Origin: Reyranella aquatilis
Lineage (GTDB): Bacteria; Pseudomonadota; Alphaproteobacteria; Reyranellales; Reyranellaceae
Length of the DNA stretch: 51,841 nucleotides
Reading direction: 5' to 3'
Assembly: GCF_020880995.1 (NCBI RefSeq)
Contig: NZ_JAJISD010000020.1
Location: 1-51,841, forward strand
Shown one piece after another: positions 26,019 through 33,948 of this stretch. The position numbers and the translations under genes are program-made. Below the pieces are notes generated by a model. That model searched no databases, was not told where the DNA came from, and worked only from the letters and a program-made list of their open reading frames with translations. Position 1 is the first letter of the stretch. Each line of letters opens with the position of its first letter.

Positions 26019-27581
26019 TCACACGATGCGGCTCTTCTTGTCGCCCCAGTAGCGGTCGCGCAGCAGGCGCTTGTAGAGCTTGCCGGTCGGCAGGCGCGGC
26101 AGCTCGTCCTCGAAGTCGATCGAGCGCGGCACCTTCTGGCGGGCGAGATGCTGGCCGCAGAAGGCGATCAGTTCCTCGGCGGTGGCGGCCGCCTTCGGCA
26201 CGCCCGGCATCAGCTGGACGACCGCCTTCACCTCCTCGCCGAGATCGGCGTTGGGCACGCCGAACACCGCCGCGTCGGCCACCTTCGGATGGGTGATCAG
26301 CAGGTTCTCGCATTCCTGCGGGTAGATGTTCACGCCGCCGGAGATGATCATGAAGGTCGCGCGATCGGTCAGGTAGAGATAGCCGTCGGCATCGACATAG
26401 CCCACGTCGCCGACCGTGCTCATCGTGCCGTCCTCGGAGCGCGCCTCGCGGGTCTTGGCGGCGTCGTTGAAATACTCGAACGGAGTCGCGGTCTTGAACC
26501 ACAGCGTCCCGGCCGTGCCGGTGGGCAGCGGCTTCATGTCGTCGTCCAGCACGTGCAGTTCGCCCAGCAGGACGCGCCCCACCGTGCCCTTGTGCGCCAG
26601 CCATTCCTGCGAATTGCAGGCGGTAAAGCCCAAACCTTCGGTGGCGCCGTAGTATTCGTGGATGATCGGGCCCCACCAGGCGATCATCTGCTCCTTCACC
26701 TGCACCGGGCAGGGGGCGGCCGCATGGATGGCGATCTCCAGCGAGGAGAGATCGCAGCGCTTGCGCGTCTCCTCCGGCAGCTTGAGCATGCGCGAGAACA
26801 TGGTCGGCACCAGCTGGCTGTGCGTGACGCGATACTTCCCGATCAGCTGCAGGTAGTGCTCGGGGTCGAAGCGCTCCATGACGATCACGGTGCCGCCCAT
26901 GCGGATCGTGAGGTTCACCGCCGCCTGCGGCGCCGAATGGTAGAGCGGCGCCGGCGAGAGATAGATCATGCCCTCGCGGTACTGCCAGAGCTTCAGCAGG
27001 AAGGAGAAGATCGGCAGGAGCTGCGACGGCGGCTGCTCGGCCAGCGGCCGCACGATCCCCTTCGGCCGTCCCGTGGTGCCGGACGAGTAGAGCATGGCCG
27101 TGCCGAGAGATTCGTCGGCGATCGGCGTCGCGGGCAGGCCGGCCGTCGCCTCCGCGAGATTGACGATCTTCGCGCTGCCGGCCGATCCGCCGCCCGGCCC
27201 GTCGACGACGATGCAGAGGGAGATCTCCGGGCACTGCGGCAGAGCCGCGAGAGCGACGTCCCGCTTGGCCTGGGAGGTGACGAGCACCTTCGAGGCGCTG
27301 TTGTTCAGGATGTAGGCCAGCTCGTCGGCCGTCAGGAACGAGTTCACGCAGGTGTAGTAGGTCCCGGTGCGCTCGCCGGCGGTACAGCACTCCACGTAGC
27401 GCGCATTGTTCTCCATGAAGATGGAGTAGTGGTCCAGCCGGTTCACGCCGTGGGCGCGCAGCAGATGCGCCAGCCGGTTGCTGCGCGCCTCCAGCTCGCC
27501 ATAGGTCACGGTCTCGCCGCTGCCGGCCATGATCACCGCAGGATGGGACGCCTGCGTCGTCGCGTGTTTGCCCGGGTACAT
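26019..27581 (-). CDS. Acyl-CoA synthetase (AMP-forming)
   Basis: 520 residues of the ANL superfamily, which activates a carboxylic acid through an acyl-adenylate and passes it to CoA. Seen: the P-loop AMLYSSGTTGRPKGI near 170, LSPAPLYHSAP, the A5 motif HEYYGATEGLGFT, A7 STVGDVGYVDADGYLYLTDR, and A8 MIISGGVNIYPQECEN, with the C-terminal lysine in LPTGKLYKRLLRD. The start MYPGKHATTQ follows GGAGGAAACAAG. The substrate cannot be read. It is divergent from the M20 peptidase gene, with a 58-bp spacer. Confidence 0.93.
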   Translation of the reverse strand: MYPGKHATTQASHPAVIMAGSGETVTYGELEARSNRLAHLLRAHGVNRLDHYSIFMENNARYVECCTAGERTGTYYTCVNSFLTADELAYILNNSASKVLVTSQAKRDVALAALPQCPEISLCIVVDGPGGGSAGSAKIVNLAEATAGLPATPIADESLGTAMLYSSGTTGRPKGIVRPLAEQPPSQLLPIFSFLLKLWQYREGMIYLSPAPLYHSAPQAAVNLTIRMGGTVIVMERFDPEHYLQLIGKYRVTHSQLVPTMFSRMLKLPEETRKRCDLSSLEIAIHAAAPCPVQVKEQMIAWWGPIIHEYYGATEGLGFTACNSQEWLAHKGTVGRVLLGELHVLDDDMKPLPTGTAGTLWFKTATPFEYFNDAAKTREARSEDGTMSTVGDVGYVDADGYLYLTDRATFMIISGGVNIYPQECENLLITHPKVADAAVFGVPNADLGEEVKAVVQLMPGVPKAAATAEELIAFCGQHLARQKVPRSIDFEDELPRLPTGKLYKRLLRDRYWGDKKSRIV

Positions 27582-27639
27582 CTTGTTTCCTCCGGCCGAA
27601 ACTATAGACGCGGTACCGGGCCTGCGCCAAAGTCCGCGC

Positions 27640-28920
27640 ATGCTCGAATCATCGCTCAAGTCCAGGATCATGGACGAAGTCGATCGCCGCTTCGACGATC
27701 AGACCAACGTGCTGGCCGATCTGGTCCGCATTCCCTCCACCCGTTTCCAGGAAGCGCCGGCCCAGGACATGATGGCGCGGCTGTTCAAGGAGGACGGACT
27801 CGGCATCGACCGCTGGCAGGTCAAGATCGACGACCTGAAGCACCTGCCGGGCTATTCGCCACACTCGCTCGACTACGATGACGCCTGGAACGTCGTCGGC
27901 GCCTGGCGGCCGTCGAACCCGAAGGGCCGCTCGCTGATCCTCAACGGCCACATCGATGTGGTGCCCGAGGGGCCGCACGAGATGTGGACGCGCAATCCCT
28001 ACGACGCCTATGTCAAGGACGGTTGGATGTACGGCCGCGGCTCGGGCGACATGAAGGCCGGGCTGATCCTGAATGTCTTCGCCCTGCGTGCGCTCCGCGC
28101 CCTGGGCTACATGCCGGCGGCCGACGTCTACCAGCAGTCCGTGGTCGAGGAGGAATGCACCGGCAACGGCGCGCTGGCCTGCCTGCAGCGCGGCTACCGC
28201 GCCGATGCCGCGCTGATCCCCGAGCCCTCAGGCTGCACGCTCACCGTGGCGCAGGTCGGCGTGATGTGGTTCCAGGTGAAGGTCACCGGCCATCCGGTCC
28301 ACGTCTACAAGGCCGATGCCGGCTCGAACGCCATCGAGTCCGCCTACCGGATCATCCAGCAGCTCCGCGAGCTGGAGAAGAAGTGGAACGCGCTCAAGGT
28401 CCACGACAAGAATTTCTGCGACCATCACCACCCGGTGAACTTCAACGTCGGCAAGATCGCCGGCGGCGACTGGGCGAGCTCGGTCCCGTCCTGGTGCACA
28501 TTCGACATGCGCGTGGGCGTGCTGCCGACCCAGACGCTGAAGGAGTGCCGCCAGGAAGTGGAGGACACGATCCGCCAGGCCGCGGCCAACGATCCGTTCC
28601 TCGGCAACAACCTGCCGACCGTGAGCTGGGAAGGCTTCCAGGCCGAACCCTACGTGCTCAAGAACCACGAGCATGTGCGCGACATCCTCGCCGAGGCGCA
28701 CAAGACGGTGTTCGGCGCCGAGCTCGACGACCGGCGCACCACCGGCACGACCGACGCGCGCTTCTTCGGCCTCTATGCCGGCCTGCCCGCGCTGGTCTAC
28801 GGCCCGCAGTCCGACGACGTGCACGGCTTCGACGAGCGCGTGAACCTGGAATCGATCCGCAAGATCACCCAGTCCACGGCGCTGTTCATCGCCGAATGGT
28901 GCGGGCTGGAGAAGGTCTAG
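27640..28920 (+). CDS. M20 family peptidase (ArgE/DapE-like deacylase)
   Basis: 426 residues. Seen: the first metal site LILNGHIDVVP, the loop YGRGSGDMKAGLIL with the bridging aspartate, VVEEECTGNGAL with the catalytic glutamate pair, a dimerisation domain (about 210-320) and the last metal region in FDERVNLES. The family removes acyl groups or amino acids from amide bonds with two zinc ions. No signal peptide is seen, so it should be cytoplasmic. A quinone oxidoreductase gene follows after 17 bp on the same strand. The substrate is unknown. Confidence 0.92.
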   Translation: MLESSLKSRIMDEVDRRFDDQTNVLADLVRIPSTRFQEAPAQDMMARLFKEDGLGIDRWQVKIDDLKHLPGYSPHSLDYDDAWNVVGAWRPSNPKGRSLILNGHIDVVPEGPHEMWTRNPYDAYVKDGWMYGRGSGDMKAGLILNVFALRALRALGYMPAADVYQQSVVEEECTGNGALACLQRGYRADAALIPEPSGCTLTVAQVGVMWFQVKVTGHPVHVYKADAGSNAIESAYRIIQQLRELEKKWNALKVHDKNFCDHHHPVNFNVGKIAGGDWASSVPSWCTFDMRVGVLPTQTLKECRQEVEDTIRQAAANDPFLGNNLPTVSWEGFQAEPYVLKNHEHVRDILAEAHKTVFGAELDDRRTTGTTDARFFGLYAGLPALVYGPQSDDVHGFDERVNLESIRKITQSTALFIAEWCGLEKV

Positions 28921-28937
28921 GCATTCAAGCCGGGACC

Positions 28938-29915
28938 ATGAAGGCCTTCGTGTATCGACGCTACGGCGGTCCCGACGTCGTCGAGCTCGCCGATGTGCCG
29001 AAGCCGGTGCCGCGCGACAATGAGGTGCTGGTCAGGATCCTCGCCACGACGGTGACGTCGGGCGACTGGCGCCTGCGAACGTTGCACGTTCCGGCAGGCC
29101 TCGGGCTGGTGGCGCGCCTCGCCTTCGGCATCACGCGGCCGCGCCGGCCCATCCTGGGCACCGAACTGGCGGGGGTCGTCGAGGCCGTCGGATCGAAGGT
29201 CACGCGCTTCCGTCCGGGCGACGAGGTGTTCGGCTTTCCCGGCGGTGCGATGGGCTGCCATGCCCAGTACCGGACGATGCCCGAGGACGGACGCATTGCG
29301 CGCAAGCCCGCCAACCTGTCGTTCGAGGAAGCGGCCTCGTTGCCCTTCGGCGCCTCGACCTCGCTGCACTATCTTCGAAAGGCGGGTCTCGAGCCGGGCG
29401 ACAAGGTGCTGGTGATCGGCGCCTCAGGCTGCGTGGGCAGCGCCACCGTGCAGCTCGCGCGGCATATCGGCGCCGAGGTCACGGGTGTGACCAGCACCCG
29501 GAACCTGGCGCTCGTCCGATCGCTCGGCGCGCACCATGTGATCGACTACACGACGGACGACTTCACGGCGGGCGGCGGAGCCTTCGACATCGTCGTCGAC
29601 ACGGTCGGCGGGACGCCGTTCTCCCGCTTCAAGCCGGTGCTGAAGGAGAGGGGCCGCGTGCTCGCCGTGGCGGCGGGCGTGCCGGAGATGCTGGCGTCGC
29701 TATGGGCGCCGTTGGCCGGCAGTCGGCGGATCATCGCCGGACCCGCGGCGGAGCGCGTTGAAGACATACCGGAGATCGCCGCGCTGGCCGAAGCAGGTGC
29801 GCTGCAGCCGGTGATCGACCGGCGCTACGCCTTCACGCAGATCCCCGAGGCGCACGCCTACGTCGAAACCGGCCGCAAACGCGGCAGCGTCGTCGTGAGC
29901 GTCGAGCACCCGTGA
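28938..29915 (+). CDS. NAD(P)-dependent alcohol dehydrogenase / quinone oxidoreductase (zinc-independent MDR)
   Basis: 325 residues. Seen: MKAFVYRRYGGPDVVELADVPKPVP, the substrate domain GTELAGVVEAVGSKVTRFRPGDEVFGF, LPFGASTSLHYL and the Rossmann fold VLVIGASGCVGSATVQLARHIGAEVTGVTST with the VIDY segment. The zinc ligands of classical alcohol dehydrogenases are not present, so quinone or enone reduction with NADPH is likely. It is second in an operon with the peptidase and ends before a hairpin terminator. Confidence 0.92.
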   Translation: MKAFVYRRYGGPDVVELADVPKPVPRDNEVLVRILATTVTSGDWRLRTLHVPAGLGLVARLAFGITRPRRPILGTELAGVVEAVGSKVTRFRPGDEVFGFPGGAMGCHAQYRTMPEDGRIARKPANLSFEEAASLPFGASTSLHYLRKAGLEPGDKVLVIGASGCVGSATVQLARHIGAEVTGVTSTRNLALVRSLGAHHVIDYTTDDFTAGGGAFDIVVDTVGGTPFSRFKPVLKERGRVLAVAAGVPEMLASLWAPLAGSRRIIAGPAAERVEDIPEIAALAEAGALQPVIDRRYAFTQIPEAHAYVETGRKRGSVVVSVEHP

Positions 29916-29928
29916 ACTCTCCTCATTG

Positions 29929-29959
29929 GTCCTCTCCGCCACGAAGTGGGGGAGAGGAC
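29929..29959. terminator. Hairpin between convergent oxidoreductase and ald genes
   Basis: GTCCTCTCCGCCAC and GTGGGGGAGAGGAC pair over 14 bp with one mismatch around a GAA loop. There is no long T run on either side, so it is a likely but imperfect bidirectional terminator. Confidence 0.55.
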
Positions 29960-29967
29960 ACGAAAGA

Positions 29968-31083
29968 TCACGCCGCGATCGCCTGCTCGGCCGGGGCGTA
30001 GGGCAGGCCGAGGCTCTCGGCGACGGCCTTGTGCGTAAAGCGGCCGCGATGGACGTTCAGGCCGGCGCGCAGATGCGGGTTTTCGGCGACGGCGGCGAGG
30101 CCCTTGGCGGCGAGTGCCAGGCCAAAGGGGAGCGTCGCGTTGTTCAGCGCTTCGCTCGAGGTCAGCGGCACGGCGCCCGGCATGTTGGCGACGCAATAGT
30201 GGATGATGCCGTCGACCTCGTAGGTCGGCTCCGCGTGCGTGGTCGCATGCGAGGTCTCGAAGCAGCCGCCCTGGTCGATGGCGACGTCGACGATCACCGA
30301 TCCCGGCTTCATTGACTTCAGCATCGCCCGGGTCACCAGCCTCGGTGCGCTGGCGCCGGGCACCAGCACGGCGCCGATCACGGCATCGGCCGAGAAGACC
30401 TCCTGTTCGACGGCGGCAAGGGTCGAGTAGCGCGTGCGGACGCGGCCCTCGAACAGCTCGTCCAGTTCGCGCAGCCGCGGCAGCGATCGGTCGAGCACGG
30501 TCACGCTGGCGCCGAGGCCCGCGGCCATGCGCGCGGCATGAGTGCCCACGACGCCGCCACCCAGCGCGACGACATGGGCCGGTTGCACGCCCGGCACGCC
30601 GCCCAGCAGCAGGCCGCGGCCGCCGCGATGGCGCTGTAGCGCGCCGCCCGCCGCCTCGATGGAGAGACGTCCCGCCACCTCGCTCATGGGCGCGAGCAGG
30701 GGCAGGCCGCCGCGGGCGTCGGTGACGGTCTCGTAGGCGATGGCGGTGCAGCCCGAGGCGATCAGACCCCTGGCCTGCTCGGGATCGGCGGCGAGATGGA
30801 GATAAGTAAACAGGATCTGGCCCGGCCGCAGCTGGGCCCACTCGCCGGGCTGCGGCTCCTTCACCTTCACGATCATATCGGCGGTCGCGAAAATCTCGGC
30901 GGCGCTGGCGGCGATGCGGGCACCGGCCGCGCGATAGACCTCGTCGGTGGCACCGATGCCGGCACCCGCCTCGGTCTCGACCACGACCTCGTGGCCGGCA
31001 TGGACGTATTCGCGGACCGCGCCCGGTGTCAGCCCGACGCGATACTCGTGGACCTTGATCTCCTTCGGCACACCGACGCGCAT
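29968..31083 (-). CDS. ald: Alanine dehydrogenase
   Basis: 371 residues, normal length. It interconverts L-alanine with pyruvate and ammonia using NAD. Seen: VGVPKEIKVHEYRVGLTPGAVREY, VKVKEPQPGEW with the substrate lysine, FTYLHLAAD with the catalytic histidine, GGRGLLLGGVPGVQPAHVVALGGGVVG with the NAD site, DVAIDQGGCFETSHATTHAEPTY and a conserved C-terminal HRGRFTHKAVAESLGL. AGGGGA lies upstream of the ATG. It is divergent from an Lrp-type regulator, as in many bacteria where alanine induces ald through that regulator. Confidence 0.96.
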   Translation of the reverse strand: MRVGVPKEIKVHEYRVGLTPGAVREYVHAGHEVVVETEAGAGIGATDEVYRAAGARIAASAAEIFATADMIVKVKEPQPGEWAQLRPGQILFTYLHLAADPEQARGLIASGCTAIAYETVTDARGGLPLLAPMSEVAGRLSIEAAGGALQRHRGGRGLLLGGVPGVQPAHVVALGGGVVGTHAARMAAGLGASVTVLDRSLPRLRELDELFEGRVRTRYSTLAAVEQEVFSADAVIGAVLVPGASAPRLVTRAMLKSMKPGSVIVDVAIDQGGCFETSHATTHAEPTYEVDGIIHYCVANMPGAVPLTSSEALNNATLPFGLALAAKGLAAVAENPHLRAGLNVHRGRFTHKAVAESLGLPYAPAEQAIAA

Positions 31084-31216
31084 GCGGATTCCCCTGGCTG
31101 TTGCGGCAGGTATCAAACCAAGAAAAGCAGGTTTGTTTCCCGGCATTCTGGAGACGAATTGTGTCACTTGCGCCGGAAGTCTACGCTTTGGGGCTAAACC
31201 GCGCAGGATTCCAAAC

Positions 31217-31714
31217 ATGGATATCGACAAGATCGACGCCGCCATCCTGTCGGAGCTGACGCAGAATGCCCGCGTGAGTCAGGTCGACCTCGCGACGCGG
31301 GTCGGCCTCTCCAGCACCGCGGTGGCGCGCCGGCAGCGGGCGCTCGAAGAGGGTGGCCTCATCCGGGGCTATCAGGCGGCTCTAGATCTTCGCCGCTTCG
31401 GACTGGCCACCACGGTGGTGGTGCGGATCACCCTGGACAGCCAGAGCGACGAGGCCTTGAAGGCGTTCGAGGCGGGCGTGCTCGACTGCCCCTCGGTGGT
31501 GCGCTGCTTCCTGATGTCGGGCAGTGACGACTATGTCGTGATCGTGCTGGCGCGCGACATCGAGGATTTCGAGCGCATCCACCGCACCGAACTCTCGCGC
31601 CTGCCGCGCGTGGCCCGGCTGGAATCGAGCTTCGCGCTGCGCGAGGTCGTGAACCGCGCCGTGCCGCCCTCGGTGTTCGGCAAGATCGCGCGCGGCGCTC
31701 GTCGTCGGCGCTGA
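31217..31714 (+). CDS. Lrp/AsnC family regulator, probable ald activator
   Basis: 165 residues. An N-terminal helix-turn-helix (MDIDKIDAAILSELTQNARVSQVDLATRVGLSSTAVARRQRALEEGG) is followed by the ligand-binding RAM domain (about 65-150) with FLMSGSDDYVVIVLARDIEDFERIHRTELSRLP. It is divergent from ald with a 133-bp spacer, so ald is the likely target and alanine the likely effector. The next gene downstream is convergent. Confidence 0.93.
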   Translation: MDIDKIDAAILSELTQNARVSQVDLATRVGLSSTAVARRQRALEEGGLIRGYQAALDLRRFGLATTVVVRITLDSQSDEALKAFEAGVLDCPSVVRCFLMSGSDDYVVIVLARDIEDFERIHRTELSRLPRVARLESSFALREVVNRAVPPSVFGKIARGARRRR

Positions 31715-31745
31715 CGGTGCGATTCGTGATCCTGGGACCACAGCC

Positions 31746-32255
31746 TCACAGGAACCGGGCGAGATCGCCATAGTCGATGAGGCGTCTGGTCGGATTGGGC
31801 GATATGGGTTTGTCGGCCGCATATTCCTTGGGCCACCAATCAAGGGCAGGGTGCACCAGCCGTGTGATGCGTCGACGGCTTGCGTCATCAAGCTTCACGG
31901 TTGGAAACAAGCCGCCATACTGTCTGGGAAGCAGATGATCAGGACGCGCGGGAGAAGAACCGCCTATGCTCGAGTTCCACGCCCATATCGTGCCTCTGAA
32001 AATTTTCCAGTCTGGACACGACGACGGCACATTCTTCTCAAGCGTGTAGTCGCTTAGCGAGAAGTACGCCCACATCGTTTCGGTCACGATGTGGCATTCA
32101 TGAACGCCAGAATGATAATTGGGATCCAACCATACAACGACGTTGGGATCCTCGCAGATTGCCGCCAGTCGACAGAGCGTGCCAACTCCAGGAGGGCCGA
32201 TAACCGGGCGAATCTCGAAACGATAGGATTTTGGAAAGCTCGTCGACGCGACCAT
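31746..32255 (-). CDS. Hypothetical protein in an AT-richer island
   Basis: 169 residues, no family recognised. Seen: many aromatic residues and short motifs such as VVVWLDPNYHSGVHECHIVTE, WKIFRGTIWAWNSS and HPALDWWPKEYAADKP; no signal peptide or membrane helix. The GC content is clearly lower than in neighbouring genes and codons are less biased, which suggests recent transfer. GAAGAGAAACGG precedes the ATG. It sits alone between the Lrp gene (convergent) and an EamA gene. The frame looks protein-like but has no known relative that I can name. Confidence 0.55.
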   Translation of the reverse strand: MVASTSFPKSYRFEIRPVIGPPGVGTLCRLAAICEDPNVVVWLDPNYHSGVHECHIVTETMWAYFSLSDYTLEKNVPSSCPDWKIFRGTIWAWNSSIGGSSPARPDHLLPRQYGGLFPTVKLDDASRRRITRLVHPALDWWPKEYAADKPISPNPTRRLIDYGDLARFL

Positions 32256-32297
32256 CCGTTTCTCTTCAGGACAACGCTATGTCAGCGGGGCTGGAGT

Positions 32298-33161
32298 CTA
32301 GCGCAAGCGGCGCGCCGAGGCGTAGACGCCGAGCGCCACGCCGCCCAGCACGACGGCGACGCCGAGCAGGCGCAGCCCGTCCAGCGGCTCGCCGGTGAGA
32401 TAGCCGGAGATCGCGAGCGCGGCGCAGGGCACGAGCAGGCTGACCGGCCCGACCTTGGCGGCGGGATAGGTGCGCAGCAGCGTGCCCCAGATCAGGTAGC
32501 CCAGCCACATCACCGGAACGACCGTGTAGAAGAGCACGAACCAGCCGCGCCACGTCGGCGCCAGGATCGGTGCGGCCAGTGCCGCGGGTCCGTCGAGCAG
32601 CAGCGACGCCAGCGCCAGCGGGATGGGCGGCAGCACGCTCGCCCAGACGGTGACGGCGAACATCGAGACGCCGCGCGCCGAGCGGAAGACGAGATTGCCC
32701 AGCGCCCAGGTGAGCGCCGACATCAGCGCGAGGCCCAGCGCCAGCAGCGGCGTGTCGCCCGAGATCGACTGCGCGAGCAGCACGACGCCAGCGACCGCGA
32801 TGGCGAGGCCGAGCCACTGTCCGCGCGTCGCATGTTCGCGCAACAGGAGGGCTGCCAGCACGACGGTGAGCGGCCCCTGGAGCTGCACCAGCACCGAGGT
32901 GAGGCCGGGCGGCAGGCCGGCCTGCATGGCGAAGAACAGGAAGACGAACTGGCCGCCGAACATCAGGCCGCCGATGCCCGCCAGCACCGACCAGGGAACG
33001 GTGGGTTTCGGGATGAACAAGGCGGGCAGCGCGCCCAGCAGGAAGCGCCAGGTCGCGAAGGCGAAGGGCGTGAACTCGTCGAGCCCGAAGCGGATGACCG
33101 TGAAGTTCAGCCCCCACATCGCCACGATGAGGAGGGCCGCCGCCAGATGCAGCGGGCTCAT
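32298..33161 (-). CDS. EamA/DMT family transporter (second)
   Basis: 287 residues with about ten membrane helices in two halves. Seen: LLIVAMWGLNFTVIRFGLDEFTPFAFATWRFLLGALPALFIP, the first EamA half ending in VVLAALLLREHATRGQWLGLAIAVAGVVLL, and the second half with PVMWLGYLIWGTLLRTYPAAKVGPVSLLVPCAALAISGYLTGEPL. The pattern fits inner-membrane exporters such as amino acid exporters of the YdcZ/EamA type, but the substrate is not readable. It follows leuD by 33 bp on the same strand and may be read with it. Confidence 0.9.
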   Translation of the reverse strand: MSPLHLAAALLIVAMWGLNFTVIRFGLDEFTPFAFATWRFLLGALPALFIPKPTVPWSVLAGIGGLMFGGQFVFLFFAMQAGLPPGLTSVLVQLQGPLTVVLAALLLREHATRGQWLGLAIAVAGVVLLAQSISGDTPLLALGLALMSALTWALGNLVFRSARGVSMFAVTVWASVLPPIPLALASLLLDGPAALAAPILAPTWRGWFVLFYTVVPVMWLGYLIWGTLLRTYPAAKVGPVSLLVPCAALAISGYLTGEPLDGLRLLGVAVVLGGVALGVYASARRLR

Positions 33162-33194
33162 GCCCGCCGCCGGGGATGCAGCCGGCTCAAGCGC

Positions 33195-33812
33195 CTACAG
33201 CCAGACCCACGGACGCGCGCTCTTGTCGGACGTCTGCCACGCCTCGATCTCGTCGCGCCGCGACATGGTCAGCGCGATGTCGTCCAGCCCGTTCAGCATC
33301 GCGTGCTGGCGGCGGGCATCGACCTGGAACGGGATGGTCCGGCCGGTCGGCGAGATCACCTGGCAGTTCTCGAGATCGACGGTGACGCGCGCATTGCCGG
33401 GCGAGGCCTTCATCTCGTCGGCCAGCTGCTCGATCTCGTGGATCGGCAGCGCGACCGGCAGCAGGCCGTTCTGGAAGCAGTTGTTGTTGAAGATGTCGCC
33501 GAAGTAGGGCGCGATCACCGCCTTGATGCCCATGCCCTTCAGTGCCCATACCGCGCCCTCGCGGCTGGAGCCGCAGCCGAAATTCTCGCGGCTGAGGATG
33601 ATCGGCGCGTCGCGATAGGGCTTCTGGTTGAAGACGCAGTCCGGATCCTCGCTGCCGTCGGGCTTGAAGCGGATCTGCTCGAAGGCATAGGGGCCGAGAC
33701 CCTCGCGCGTCACATTGTCGACCAGCCGTTCGATGCGGATGATCAGGTCGGTATCGACGTTCTGGCGCATCAGCGGTGCGGCGACGCCCGTCACCTTGGT
33801 GAACTTGTCCAT
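33195..33812 (-). CDS. leuD: 3-isopropylmalate dehydratase small subunit
   Basis: 205 residues. LeuD pairs with LeuC and isomerises 2-isopropylmalate to 3-isopropylmalate in leucine synthesis. Seen: MDKFTKVTGVAAPLMRQNVDTDLIIRIERLV, ILSRENFGCGSSREGAVWAL, FGDIFNNNCFQNGLLPV and C-terminal LDDIALTMSRRDEIEAW. A strong GGAGGAAACGC ribosome site precedes the ATG. leuC lies upstream on the same strand, but the spacer is filled with a REP doublet. Confidence 0.97.
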   Translation of the reverse strand: MDKFTKVTGVAAPLMRQNVDTDLIIRIERLVDNVTREGLGPYAFEQIRFKPDGSEDPDCVFNQKPYRDAPIILSRENFGCGSSREGAVWALKGMGIKAVIAPYFGDIFNNNCFQNGLLPVALPIHEIEQLADEMKASPGNARVTVDLENCQVISPTGRTIPFQVDARRQHAMLNGLDDIALTMSRRDEIEAWQTSDKSARPWVWL

Positions 33813-33831
33813 CTTGCGTTTCCTCCTCCCG

Positions 33832-33941
33832 CCTCATCCTGAGGAGCGCGTGCAACGCGCGTCTCGAAGGATGGGCAACAAACGTGGTGCTCGTTCTCAC
33901 CCTTCGAGACGCGGCCCGGTGGGCCGCTCCTCAGGGTGAGG
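33832..33941. repeat. REP doublet in the leuC-leuD spacer
   Basis: Two oppositely oriented units, 33832-33870 (CCTCATCCTGAGGAGCGC ... GTCTCGAAGG) and 33901-33941 (CCTTCGAGACGC ... GCTCCTCAGGGTGAGG), separated by about 30 bp that include ATGGGCAACA, also found in the arms at both window ends. It occupies nearly the whole spacer. Confidence 0.9.
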
Positions 33942-33948
33942 CCTTTCG

